Assembly: GCF_003019255.1 (NCBI RefSeq)
Contig: NZ_CP027846.1
Span: 1,116,001 to 1,180,000 of the forward strand
Direction of reading: 5' to 3'
DNA length: 64,000 nt
Source of the DNA: Staphylococcus kloosii
GTDB lineage: Bacteria > Bacillota > Bacilli > Staphylococcales > Staphylococcaceae
Shown: piece after piece, positions 49,153-57,903 of the stretch
Position numbering within the stretch: position 1 is the first letter of the stretch
Layout of the letters: each line of letters opens with the position of its first letter
Program-made: the position numbers and the translations under genes
The notes under the pieces: model-generated
What the model was told of the DNA's origin: nothing
The model's input: the letters and a program-made list of their open reading frames with translations, nothing else
The model's database searches: none

Positions 49153-50933
49153 TATAAGCCCTCCATTTCGTGATTAGGTTTACCAGAAGGGACCATAGGT
49201 GTAACTGCTTCAACGGGTGAAATTCTAACTTCAATTAATGCTGGACCGTCATAAGCGAAAGCTTCGTCTAATTGTTGTTCTAGTTTACTTGGGTCATCAA
49301 TCATATAACCTTTAACGCCATATGCTTCACCTAATTTAATGAAGTCGGGTTGATCATTAAATACAGAATGTGAAAATCTTTGTTTAAAGAATTTATCTTG
49401 CCATTGTTTAACCATACCTAAAGTACCATTATTTACTAGTACAACTTTAATGTCTAAACCATATTCACCTAAGATTGCAAGTTCTTGGTTAGTCATTTGG
49501 AAACCACCGTCTCCAACGAATGTAACAACTGTTTTATCAGGTCTAGCTAATTTTGCTCCAATCGCTGCAGGAATACCGAAGCCCATTGTACCTAAGCCAC
49601 CACTTGTAACTAATTGGCCATGTGTTTTAAATGGATAATATTGTGCTACCCACATTTGATGTTGACCAACGTCTGTAGTAACGATTGCATCTCCCTCAGT
49701 GATTTTACCAACGTGTTCAATCGTACGTTGTGGTTTAGAGAAATTATCTTCCTCTTCACCATATTTGAAAGGATGAGTTGCTTTATTGTTGTTGCAAGTG
49801 TCTAACCATTCATCATGTCTGATTGAATAACTATCAAAAGCTAATAAAGCTTCTAATACTGCTTTACAATCTGCAACGATACCTAAATCAGTATCAATAA
49901 TTTTATTAATTTCTGAAGGATCGATATCTACGTGTACGATTTTGGCATTAGGCGCAAATTCATCAGGGTTACTCGCTAATCTGTCATCAAATCTACTACC
50001 AAAGTTGATAAGTAAATCACAGTCAGTTAGTGCCATGTTACTCGCATATGAGCCATGCATACCGCCCATACCTAAAAATAGGGGATGTTCGTACGGAATA
50101 GCACCTAAACCTAATAATGTAGTAACAACTGGTAGTTGGTGACGATTAACAAATTCAGTAAATGTTTCATTTGCTTTAGCATGATTAATACCAGCACCAG
50201 CTAAGACAACTGGTTTGCGTGCTGTTTTTAAGTAATCACGAAGTTTTTGAATTTCATCAAACTTAGGTTCTTTCGGTATAGAATAACCAGGTAAATCCAA
50301 TTCCTCAGATAGTTCGGCATTTGTTGATAAAATACCCATATCTTTAGGGAAGTCAATTACTACAGGTCCTTTTCTACCAGTATTTGCGATATGAAATGCT
50401 TCATGAATAATTGTTGGTATATCACTTACATTTTTAACTTGGTAGTTGTGCTTCGTAATCGGTGTCGTCATTGATAGTAAGTCTGCTTCTTGGAATGCAT
50501 CTTTACCAATTCCTGGTGTTGCAACTTGACCAGTAATAACTACTAATGGTAAGGAATCGCTATAGGCATCAGCAATTCCAGTAATAGCATTAGTAGCTCC
50601 AGGGCCACTTGTTACAACTACAACACCTGGTTTGCCAGAAACACGCGCATAACCTTCGGCAGCGTGTGTTGCACCTTGTTCATGTCGTGCGAGAATGTGT
50701 TTGATTTTACCATCATAAAACGTGTCATAAAGTGGTAAAACTGCACCACCTGGATAGCCAAATATAAAATCTACATTTTCATGTGCAAGTGAGTCAACTA
50801 GCAATTCAGAACCAGTTTTCATATCATTTATAGTTTCAGTCTCTAGTTCAGTTTGTTCATAAGCTTCGTTAGGTTCGATTTGTTCCAAAGTTTCATTTTG
50901 CTCTTGGTAAATCGTTTCTGCTTGTTTAGCCAT
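49152..50933 (-). CDS. ilvB: Acetolactate synthase catalytic subunit
   Basis: IlvB is a thiamin-pyrophosphate and FAD enzyme that joins pyruvate with pyruvate or 2-oxobutanoate. The 593-residue protein has the FGYPGGAVLPLYD active-site region with the catalytic Glu further on (LARHEQGATHAAEGYAR), the TPP motif GDGGFQMTNQELAI and the C-terminal NNGTLGMVKQWQ. The first 35 residues are Gln/Glu-rich and variable. AGGAGTG precedes the ATG. TPP need links it to the thi operon of this window. Confidence 0.97.
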   Translation of the reverse strand: MAKQAETIYQEQNETLEQIEPNEAYEQTELETETINDMKTGSELLVDSLAHENVDFIFGYPGGAVLPLYDTFYDGKIKHILARHEQGATHAAEGYARVSGKPGVVVVTSGPGATNAITGIADAYSDSLPLVVITGQVATPGIGKDAFQEADLLSMTTPITKHNYQVKNVSDIPTIIHEAFHIANTGRKGPVVIDFPKDMGILSTNAELSEELDLPGYSIPKEPKFDEIQKLRDYLKTARKPVVLAGAGINHAKANETFTEFVNRHQLPVVTTLLGLGAIPYEHPLFLGMGGMHGSYASNMALTDCDLLINFGSRFDDRLASNPDEFAPNAKIVHVDIDPSEINKIIDTDLGIVADCKAVLEALLAFDSYSIRHDEWLDTCNNNKATHPFKYGEEEDNFSKPQRTIEHVGKITEGDAIVTTDVGQHQMWVAQYYPFKTHGQLVTSGGLGTMGFGIPAAIGAKLARPDKTVVTFVGDGGFQMTNQELAILGEYGLDIKVVLVNNGTLGMVKQWQDKFFKQRFSHSVFNDQPDFIKLGEAYGVKGYMIDDPSKLEQQLDEAFAYDGPALIEVRISPVEAVTPMVPSGKPNHEMEGL

Positions 50934-50945
50934 TTTACTTCACTC

Positions 50946-52634
50946 CTAAATGAGATTTTCAGGTACTTGCATGATGCCACCCGTATTGGCACTTGTAACT
51001 AATGCTGTATATCTTGCAAGATAACCAGTCTTTACTTTTGCTTTAAATGGATTTAATTCTTGTTTTCTTGCTTCTAATGTTTCAGTAGGTACATCAGCTT
51101 CTAATGTACGTTCAGTTAAGTTAATCGTAATGTCATCACCATCTCTGATTAATCCAATTGGACCACCAGATGCTGCTTCTGGAGAAATATGTCCTACTGC
51201 TATACCACGTGTCGCTCCAGAAAAACGTCCGTCTGTGATAAGTGCAACATCTTTTCCTAATCCTCTGCCTACAATCGAAGAAGTAGGGGCTAACATCTCT
51301 GGCATTCCAGGACCACCTTTAGGACCTTCATATCTAATAACTACAACGTGACCTTCACGAACTGTGTGGTTATCGATAGCTTCAACTGCTTCATCATGTG
51401 AGTTGAAGCAAATAGCTTTTCCTTTAAATACTTTAATTGAAGGATCAACACCACCGACTTTGATAACTGCACCTTTAGGAGCTAAATTACCGTATAGAAT
51501 AGAAAGTCCACCTTGTTTATCGTATGGATTATCTAAATGTCTAATGACATCTGCGTTAGTAATTTCTTTGCCTTCGTTGTTTTCTCGTAAAGTTTTACCT
51601 GTAACTGTGATACGATCTGGATGTAAAGTACCTTCTTTTTTGAAAAGTTCATTAATTATTGCTGGGACACCACCTGCTTCATGTACATCATGCATTGAAT
51701 ATGAAGAACTTGGTGCAATTTTTGATAGGTAAGGTGTCTTTTTAGCTATTTCGTTAATGCGAGTTAAATCGTAATCAATGCCTGCTTCGTTAGCAATTGC
51801 GAGTGTGTGTAATACAGTATTTGTAGAACCTCCCATTGCCATGTCTAAAGCAAATGCATCATCAATAGCTTCTTTAGTAACGATGTCTTTTGGTTTAATA
51901 TCATTTTTTATGTTATCAACTAATCTAAATGCTGCTTCTCTAATCATCTCTCTACGTTGATCACTGACTGCTAATGCAGTACCGTTATATGGGAGAGCTA
52001 ATCCTAGTACTTCCATCAAACAGTTCATTGAATTTGCTGTAAACATTCCTGAACAAGATCCACATGTTGGACATGCATTTTGTTCCATATCTAAAAATTC
52101 TTCTTTAGAAATTGAACCGTCTTTAAATGCTCCAACAGCTTCGAACATTGATGATAGGGTAAGTGCTTTACCTTCTGTTGATAGTCCTGCTTTCATTGGT
52201 CCACCTGAACAAAAGACTGCAGGTACGTTAGTTCTAACAGATGCTAATAACATGCCTGGTGTGATTTTGTCACAGTTTGGAATATAAAATACGCCATCGA
52301 ACCAATGTGCATTTATAACTGTTTCAGCAGCATCTGCGATGATTTCTCTTGAAGGTAAGGAATATCTCATTCCTATATGACCCATTGCTATACCATCGTC
52401 AACACCAATTGTATTGAATTCGAAAGGTATTGCTCCGGCTTCTCTAATTGCTTCTTTTGCAATATCAGCAAGTTCTCTTAAGTGAACATGTCCTGGGACG
52501 ATGTCTATATAAGAGTTACAAATTGCTACAAAAGGTTTGTTCATATCTGTTGGTTTTTCTAATGCCCCGGTGGCATGTAAAAGACTTCGTGCTGGCGCCT
52601 GTTGATCTCCTTTTTTTATCATGTCGCTTCTCAT
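50946..52634 (-). CDS. ilvD: Dihydroxy-acid dehydratase
   Basis: IlvD dehydrates the dihydroxy acids to the 2-oxo acids of valine and isoleucine. The 562-residue iron-sulfur enzyme has cysteines in AICNSYIDIVPGH, PNCDKITPGML and CPTCGSCSGMFTANSM, the usual cluster ligands. The ATG at 52634 follows GGGGGAA. It is the first structural gene of the ilv-leu operon, placed right after the attenuator terminator. Confidence 0.96.
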   Translation of the reverse strand: MRSDMIKKGDQQAPARSLLHATGALEKPTDMNKPFVAICNSYIDIVPGHVHLRELADIAKEAIREAGAIPFEFNTIGVDDGIAMGHIGMRYSLPSREIIADAAETVINAHWFDGVFYIPNCDKITPGMLLASVRTNVPAVFCSGGPMKAGLSTEGKALTLSSMFEAVGAFKDGSISKEEFLDMEQNACPTCGSCSGMFTANSMNCLMEVLGLALPYNGTALAVSDQRREMIREAAFRLVDNIKNDIKPKDIVTKEAIDDAFALDMAMGGSTNTVLHTLAIANEAGIDYDLTRINEIAKKTPYLSKIAPSSSYSMHDVHEAGGVPAIINELFKKEGTLHPDRITVTGKTLRENNEGKEITNADVIRHLDNPYDKQGGLSILYGNLAPKGAVIKVGGVDPSIKVFKGKAICFNSHDEAVEAIDNHTVREGHVVVIRYEGPKGGPGMPEMLAPTSSIVGRGLGKDVALITDGRFSGATRGIAVGHISPEAASGGPIGLIRDGDDITINLTERTLEADVPTETLEARKQELNPFKAKVKTGYLARYTALVTSANTGGIMQVPENLI

Positions 52635-52653
52635 TTGAATTCCCCCATAAAAA

Positions 52654-52696
52654 ATGAAAATAAAAAGACGTCCCAATATTTTTATTGGGACGTCTT
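52654..52696 (-). terminator. Attenuator terminator before ilvD
   Basis: Fourteen-base arms (52665-52678 and 52683-52696) around a four-base loop are followed, on the minus strand, by a T-rich run. It lies between the leader peptide and ilvD. The segment 52699-52705 could instead pair with 52721-52726 (antiterminator), and 52720-52738 with 52746-52763 (protecting stem). Confidence 0.92.
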
Positions 52697-52761
52697 ACAA
52701 GTCCCATTCAACTAGAAATAGGACTTAAACTTTTAGTAGTTGCTATACTAAAGTTCCAGTC

Positions 52762-52830
52762 CTATAAGCATAATAAAATGACTAAAATATTTGTTGTTGT
52801 TGGTTGATTTACTGTTGTATTATAAGTCAT
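52762..52830 (-). CDS. ilv-leu leader peptide (22 aa), attenuator
   Basis: A 22-codon frame starts with ATG at 52830 after GAAAGGAGC and ends with the codons for Ile-Leu-Val-Ile-Leu-Leu-Cys-Leu and TAG. This run of branched-chain codons lies just before the first arm of the mutually exclusive hairpins, so ribosome stalling when Ile, Leu or Val is scarce should allow transcription into ilvD. A leucine-rich attenuator peptide has been reported for the S. aureus ilv operon; this one samples all three amino acids. It is too short to be found by usual gene callers. Confidence 0.92.
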   Translation of the reverse strand: MTYNTTVNQPTTTNILVILLCL

Positions 52831-52878
52831 TTTATTATGCTCCTTTCCTCAAGAATGGTTTTTTATATCATTTGTTTG

Positions 52879-52893
52879 AATTATCTAAAAATT
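52879..52893 (-). promoter_or_regulatory. CodY-like box downstream of the ilv promoter
   Basis: On the minus strand AATTTTTAGATAATT differs at two positions from the CodY consensus AATTTTCWGAAAATT. It lies just after the -10, where a repressor would block initiation. Confidence 0.65.
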
Positions 52894-52903
52894 TGATAAA
52901 TTT

Positions 52904-52932
52904 AATTTACTACAAGTTATAAGCCGTGTCAA
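52904..52932 (-). promoter_or_regulatory. Promoter of the ilv-leu operon
   Basis: On the minus strand TTGACA (52927-52932), a 17-base spacer and TAAATT (52904-52909) lie 74 bases before the leader peptide. The -35 is perfect. Confidence 0.8.
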
Positions 52933-52943
52933 TGATTGTAATG

Positions 52944-52958
52944 AATTTTCTTTCAATT
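52944..52958 (-). promoter_or_regulatory. Second CodY-like box upstream of the ilv promoter
   Basis: AATTGAAAGAAAATT on the minus strand has three mismatches to the CodY consensus and lies 11 bases before the -35. It is weaker than the box at 52879. Confidence 0.45.
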
Positions 52959-53110
52959 CTTACAATTTTTTTAAAATAAGAACTTAGTCAGTAATAAAGT
53001 ATTATAGAGAAAAGTTTGTTAAAATGTAGAAGTTAATTATAAAAGATATTATTATATGAACTAAATAAATATTAAACGAAGTGGGCAACATTAATACTAG
53101 GAGTAGTGAC

Positions 53111-53572
53111 ATGATTAGAATAAATAACTTAAAAGACATGGAAGCATTTGGCCAAAGTTTAACTCAATATTTAAGTGCTGGAGATGTTATTTTATTAAAT
53201 GGTGATTTAGGGGCAGGCAAGACGACGTTAAGTCAATTTATTGGAAAAGCGTTAGGCGTTAAAAGAAATATAAACTCGCCAACCTTCAACATCATTAAAT
53301 CGTATAAAGGAAAAGATTTAAAATTTCATCATATGGATTGTTATAGATTAGAAGAATCTGCCGAGGACTTAGGGTTCCAAGAATACTTTGAAGATAATGC
53401 AGTTACTGTTATTGAATGGAGTCAATATATTGCCGCTTACCTTCCTACTAATACATTAACGATAAATATTCAATCTGTAAGTACTGATGAACGTACAATT
53501 ACTATTGAAGCAAATGGTACACATTATACTGAAATAAAGGAGGCAGTTGAACGTGAATTATCTTCTAATTGA
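53111..53572 (+). CDS. tsaE: tRNA t6A synthesis ATPase TsaE
   Basis: TsaE is the small ATPase that, with TsaB and TsaD, makes the threonylcarbamoyl-adenosine at tRNA position 37. The 153-residue protein has the P-loop GDLGAGKT at residues 31-38 and the HHMDCYRLEE motif of the family. The ATG at 53111 follows TAGGAG. It overlaps tsaB by 20 bases and begins the tsaE-tsaB-rimI-tsaD operon. Confidence 0.95.
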   Translation: MIRINNLKDMEAFGQSLTQYLSAGDVILLNGDLGAGKTTLSQFIGKALGVKRNINSPTFNIIKSYKGKDLKFHHMDCYRLEESAEDLGFQEYFEDNAVTVIEWSQYIAAYLPTNTLTINIQSVSTDERTITIEANGTHYTEIKEAVERELSSN

Positions 53573-54215
53573 TACTTCTAACCAGCCACTTTCCGTAGCG
53601 ATTATGGACAATAATACAATATTAGCTGAAATAAATAATGATAAAAAAGTTAACCATTCTGTACAATTAATGCCTGCAATCATTTCTGCTTTAGAGCAAG
53701 CCAATTTAACTAAACAGGATATTGATTCAATTGTAGTAGCTGAAGGGCCAGGTTCATATACAGGATTAAGAATAGGTGTTACAGTAGCTAAGACTTTGGC
53801 CTACGCTTTAAATGCTTCATTATATGGTGTTTCTTCATTAGCAGCTCTAGCAGCTACGGTACAACGACAAGATCGCTTAATTGTACCTGTTTTTGATGCA
53901 CGACGAGAAGCAGTGTATGCTGGCGTTTATCAACATAACAATGAGAATCTTGAAACTATCATGTCAGATCAATATATTACTATAGAAGATTTATTATCAT
54001 TCTTACATGCAGATGGACGTCCATACCTCTTCGTAGGCGCAGACACTGAAAAATTAGCACATTTATTAGATAGTGATTGTTTACCTAATTTACCACAAGC
54101 CCATGCAATGAAACCCTTAATCTCTAAACCCGTCAATATCCATGAATTTGTTCCAAATTACTTAAAAATTTCAGAGGCTGAACGCAATTGGTTAGCGAAA
54201 CAGAACAACAATTAA
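53553..54215 (+). CDS. tsaB: tRNA t6A synthesis protein TsaB
   Basis: TsaB is the non-catalytic ASKHA-fold partner of TsaD. The 220-residue protein starts with LLIDTSNQPLSVAI and has GPGSYTGLRIGVTVAKTLAYA. GTG 53553 is the preferred start, since AAAGGAGG lies 9 bases before it and the nearer TTG is too close. It overlaps rimI by 28 bases. Confidence 0.94.
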   Translation: MNYLLIDTSNQPLSVAIMDNNTILAEINNDKKVNHSVQLMPAIISALEQANLTKQDIDSIVVAEGPGSYTGLRIGVTVAKTLAYALNASLYGVSSLAALAATVQRQDRLIVPVFDARREAVYAGVYQHNNENLETIMSDQYITIEDLLSFLHADGRPYLFVGADTEKLAHLLDSDCLPNLPQAHAMKPLISKPVNIHEFVPNYLKISEAERNWLAKQNNN

Positions 54216-54652
54216 ATATTCGCTTAATGGATAAGGCGGATGTGCCACAAGTGTTTGATATTGAACGGAAGAGTTTTGATAGTAGTTCTTGGACAATAGA
54301 TACTTTTTATCACGAAATTGAACAAAATGATTTTGCATTTTATTTTGTTATAGAATATGACGAACAAATTGTAGGCTATGTCGGATTGTGGATTGTATTA
54401 GATAATGCTCAAATTACTACTATTGCCATAGACGAGCAATATCGTGGCTATGGTTTGGGGCAATTACTACTTAAATACGTTATTGATTATGTTCAAGAAG
54501 AATGTGAAGCATTAAGTTTAGAAGTACGTGTAGATAATTATGTGGCACAACATGTGTACCAAAATTTAGGTTTCCAATATGGCGGTAAACGTAAAAATTA
54601 TTATGGAGAAGGCGAGGATGCGTTAGTGATGTGGGTGAATTTAAATGAATAA
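54188..54652 (+). CDS. rimI: Ribosomal-protein-alanine N-acetyltransferase RimI
   Basis: RimI is a GNAT acetyltransferase that modifies ribosomal protein S18 in E. coli; targets in staphylococci are less certain. The 154-residue frame has the acetyl-CoA loop IDEQYRGYGLGQLLL (Q/RxxGxG/A type) and the end LSLEVRVDNYVAQHVYQNLGF. The start is TTG 54188, as no ATG precedes the conserved LNIRLMDKADVP region; ATG 54227 would cut into the fold. The gene sits between tsaB and tsaD, the standard arrangement. Confidence 0.88.
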   Translation: MVSETEQQLNIRLMDKADVPQVFDIERKSFDSSSWTIDTFYHEIEQNDFAFYFVIEYDEQIVGYVGLWIVLDNAQITTIAIDEQYRGYGLGQLLLKYVIDYVQEECEALSLEVRVDNYVAQHVYQNLGFQYGGKRKNYYGEGEDALVMWVNLNE

Positions 54653-55673
54653 TGATACTTTAATATTAGCTGTTGAATCAAGTTGTGATGAAACGAGTGT
54701 CAGTATAATAGAAAATGGTACGACAATTAAAAGTAATATTGTTTTAAGCCAAATAGAAAGTCATAAAAGATTTGGTGGCGTTGTACCAGAGGTAGCAAGT
54801 AGACACCATGTGGAAGGTATTACAACTACAATTGATAAAGCGTTAAATGAAGCACAAGTAACAATGGAAGACATTGATGCTGTAGCAGTCACGCAAGGAC
54901 CTGGATTAATAGGGGCATTGTTGGTAGGTATAAATGCCGCTAAAGCTTTAGCATTTGCTTACGATAAACCATTAATTCCCGTTCATCATATCGCGGGTCA
55001 TATTTATGCTAACAATTTAGAAGAAGGTATGAATTTTCCATTAATCGCACTTATCGTTTCAGGTGGTCATACTGAACTAATTTATATGAAAGACCATTTA
55101 AGTTTTGAAATTATTGGTGAAACAAGAGATGATGCGGTTGGAGAAGCTTACGATAAAGTAGCACGTACGTTAGGTTTAAGTTATCCTGGTGGTCCTCAAA
55201 TAGACCATTTAGCCAGTAAAGGTAATGATACGTATAACTTCCCGCGTGTGTGGTTAGAAAAAGATAGTTATGATTTCAGTTTTAGTGGATTAAAAAGCGC
55301 AGTAATTAATGCGCTGCATAATCAACGACAAAAGAATCAAACAATTATAGATGCTGATGTGGCAACAAGTTTCCAAAATAGTGTAGTAGAAGTATTAGTA
55401 GGCAAAGCCATACAAGCATGTAAAGCTTATGGCGTTAAAGAATTAATAGTAGCTGGTGGCGTAGCGAGCAATAGTGGTTTACGTAATGAACTGACTAAAG
55501 CATGTGAAGCTAACAATATTCACTTAGCAATTCCTTCGGCTAAATTATGTACTGATAATGGTGCGATGATTGGTGCTGCTGCACATTATTTATATTTAAA
55601 TAACGTAAGCGCAAATATGGACTTAAACGGTGATAGTGGTTTAGATTTAGAATATTTTGTTGATGAAGTCTAA
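54645..55673 (+). CDS. tsaD: tRNA N6-adenosine threonylcarbamoyltransferase TsaD
   Basis: TsaD (formerly Gcp) transfers the threonylcarbamoyl group onto A37 of tRNAs that read ANN codons. The 342-residue ASKHA-fold protein has ESSCDETSVSI at the N-terminus, metal-binding His115 and His119 (HHIAGHIYAN) and the C-terminal CTDNGAMIGAAAHY. It overlaps rimI by 8 bases. Confidence 0.97.
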   Translation: MNNDTLILAVESSCDETSVSIIENGTTIKSNIVLSQIESHKRFGGVVPEVASRHHVEGITTTIDKALNEAQVTMEDIDAVAVTQGPGLIGALLVGINAAKALAFAYDKPLIPVHHIAGHIYANNLEEGMNFPLIALIVSGGHTELIYMKDHLSFEIIGETRDDAVGEAYDKVARTLGLSYPGGPQIDHLASKGNDTYNFPRVWLEKDSYDFSFSGLKSAVINALHNQRQKNQTIIDADVATSFQNSVVEVLVGKAIQACKAYGVKELIVAGGVASNSGLRNELTKACEANNIHLAIPSAKLCTDNGAMIGAAAHYLYLNNVSANMDLNGDSGLDLEYFVDEV

Positions 55674-55784
55674 ATAATTTAATGCAAATAATCAAAGTAA
55701 ATGACAATTTTTTTCTGAAAAAAGGGTATTTATATGACTAGTGATTAGTCAATAGATAGATTATTCGGAAGGAGATGACATTCA

Positions 55785-56207
55785 ATGAAAGCAATTCAAT
55801 ATTTTAATTTTCAAAATAGCTTAGCAGCGTTAAATTTTTATGAGAAAAATTTAGGTGCAACAAACATAAACCGTGTTGGTGGAGATCACGAAATGTTTAG
55901 AGATTTACCGGAAGAATATCAAGTGGATGCTGATTTCACTATGAATGCTGCATTCGAAATAATGGGTGAAACATTCTACTGTAGCGATACAATGAAAAAT
56001 AAAAAGATCGATAACAGTGGCGCAATCGTAGCATTTAATTTTGATTATAATAATGAACAAGAACGTGAAAAAGCAATTGCATTCTTTAATAAAGCTGTAG
56101 AAGGTGGTTGTGTGGCAACGATGCCATTAGGTGAGACAGAGTGGTCACCATTATACGGTTTATTCAATGATCCATTTGGCGTCACTTGGATGGTTAATGC
56201 AGAATAA
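55785..56207 (+). CDS. VOC-family (glyoxalase/PhnB-like) protein
   Basis: This 140-residue protein has the double beta-alpha-beta-beta-beta pattern of the vicinal oxygen chelate family, in the PhnB-like subgroup (YFNFQNSLAALNFYEKNLGA, then LYGLFNDPFGVTWMV). The metal ligands of true glyoxalases are not obvious, so the activity cannot be named. AAGGAGATG lies before the ATG. It is monocistronic, with a terminator after it. Confidence 0.8.
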   Translation: MKAIQYFNFQNSLAALNFYEKNLGATNINRVGGDHEMFRDLPEEYQVDADFTMNAAFEIMGETFYCSDTMKNKKIDNSGAIVAFNFDYNNEQEREKAIAFFNKAVEGGCVATMPLGETEWSPLYGLFNDPFGVTWMVNAE

Positions 56208-56226
56208 GTTGAAAAAGAAATAAAAT

Positions 56227-56267
56227 AATGAGGTCGAGACACGATTAGATGTCCGACCTCATTTTTG
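56227..56267. terminator. Bidirectional terminator between the VOC and MutS-like genes
   Basis: Ten-base arms AATGAGGTCG and CGACCTCATT around a 17-base loop (with further pairing GAC/GTC), followed by a T-run. The left flank is also A-rich. Confidence 0.8.
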
Positions 56268-56304
56268 TTTTTAAGCAGATTTAGAAGTTGAAGAAAAAAT
56301 TATA

Positions 56305-57903
56305 TTACCTTTCTTTAACATTGTTTTTGGCACGTTCATAAATAAAATGTGGGAATTTGGTGATACGTAATAATTCTATCGCATTACGAGTATCAGCTTT
56401 TCCAGTTTTAATCGTAAAGTCAAAATGGATTTCATTATCCATAATAGATTCATTAAAGTGATAGTTGGCATATTTATCCTGTAATAAATCTGCTAATTCT
56501 ATATCGTGTGTAGCTGCAATGATTGTAAATTGTTCTGAATCATTGAGATAAGATAATACCGATTCAGAAGCGGCGATGCGTTCTGTTGTGTTAGTACCTT
56601 TAAATATTTCATCAATAAAGCAATATACATTTTGATTTTGCGGTATTTCAAAGAGACGATTAATTGATTTTAATTCGGTCATAAAATAGCTGTCGCCAGA
56701 AGTTATGCTATCTTGATTTACCATTGCTGTATAAATTAAACCTGGTTTATATACAAAATTCTGAGCCGTTGTCGTGTTAACACTTTGGGCTAATAATAAA
56801 TTTAAGGCTAGAGCCTTCATAAATGTAGATTTACCAGAAGCATTAGAACCTGTTAACAACATATTAAAATCTAAAGTTAAACTATTAGGAACTGCATTGT
56901 TTAGAAGCGGATGTACAAGCTCGTCAAATTCTACCGTATCCTCATTCGTTTTTTTAGGTATTGAATAAAAGTCCAAACTTTTTCGCCATAAAGCAATAGA
57001 ATAATGATTATCCAACATAGCAATATAGTCATAACATGCGAGTACTTCGTTCTCATAACGTTTAAAGCTAGATTGAATTAAATGGAATAGGAAATAATCG
57101 AGCATTAAAAGCATCTTAATAAATCCTATAACCGTGAAGGCGTCATTATCGGTAGAAGCCTTGCCTAACAACCAACTGAAACGACGTGCTACAATAAAAT
57201 GTTTAAAATCTACATCGATGTCTGGCAAATCCTCGGATTTACTTAATTTATAAGCTTTATTAACAACAGAAGAATTATAAAAAATTGAATTTAAATCTTC
57301 TATATAAGTTCTCTTTAACATGCCACTTAAGGCCATATTATAAATACAAACTAATAATAGGAACATTATCCCAAAACCTGTATTAAATAAAGTAATGATT
57401 ATACCTATTAAAGGCAAATATGTAGAAAGCATATAAAAATTGTTGCGTTTTACTGGTTGAAGTTGATCTGGAAAAGTAGGGTAAATTGATTTTCCAATTT
57501 TAGCCAAATGGTATGCGACGAAATTTCGAACACTGTCATTATTATTAAACACATGAAATAATTTTTCGTTGTTAACTTTTTTCATGTGTCTCAATGCACA
57601 TACTAAACGCATTTCACCAATAGCAGTAAAGTTGAAATTCATAACACTAAATAACTTTGGCATGTCTAAATCGTTCCAAGTTTTATCGTCAATCAATGCG
57701 TATGTATCATAATCATCTTTGTATAATTCATATTGATAATCATGTCGACTATTAGGCCTTGTAAATCGTTCTAATGGTTTGATGTGCTCCCATAAAGTAG
57801 GTAATTCATTTTTGAGTCTAATGCTATTTACGATTTCAGTAATGATAACTAATAAAATACTAGCTACTATTAATGCGAGTATAAGCCACAGAATAGTTGG
57901 CAT
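56305..57903 (-). CDS. Membrane-anchored MutS-like ATPase
   Basis: This 532-residue protein combines hydrophobic segments with a MutS-type ATPase domain. One membrane helix lies at the N-terminus (about 3-27), a pair near residues 155-195 and a weaker one near 270-290. The C-terminal part (from about 340) has Walker A LTGSNASGKSTFMKA and Walker B CFIDEIFKGTNTTER, followed by ATHDIELADL. The mismatch-recognition domain of MutS is absent. ATG 57903 is favoured by AAAGGAG ten bases before it. Function is unknown; a role in mismatch repair is unlikely. Confidence 0.82.
   Translation of the reverse strand: MPTILWLILALIVASILLVIITEIVNSIRLKNELPTLWEHIKPLERFTRPNSRHDYQYELYKDDYDTYALIDDKTWNDLDMPKLFSVMNFNFTAIGEMRLVCALRHMKKVNNEKLFHVFNNNDSVRNFVAYHLAKIGKSIYPTFPDQLQPVKRNNFYMLSTYLPLIGIIITLFNTGFGIMFLLLVCIYNMALSGMLKRTYIEDLNSIFYNSSVVNKAYKLSKSEDLPDIDVDFKHFIVARRFSWLLGKASTDNDAFTVIGFIKMLLMLDYFLFHLIQSSFKRYENEVLACYDYIAMLDNHYSIALWRKSLDFYSIPKKTNEDTVEFDELVHPLLNNAVPNSLTLDFNMLLTGSNASGKSTFMKALALNLLLAQSVNTTTAQNFVYKPGLIYTAMVNQDSITSGDSYFMTELKSINRLFEIPQNQNVYCFIDEIFKGTNTTERIAASESVLSYLNDSEQFTIIAATHDIELADLLQDKYANYHFNESIMDNEIHFDFTIKTGKADTRNAIELLRITKFPHFIYERAKNNVKER

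Noticed and set aside
55704..55729. SigB promoter before the VOC gene (GGGTAT at 55724)
   Set aside because: No GTTTAA-like -35 lies 12-15 bases upstream.
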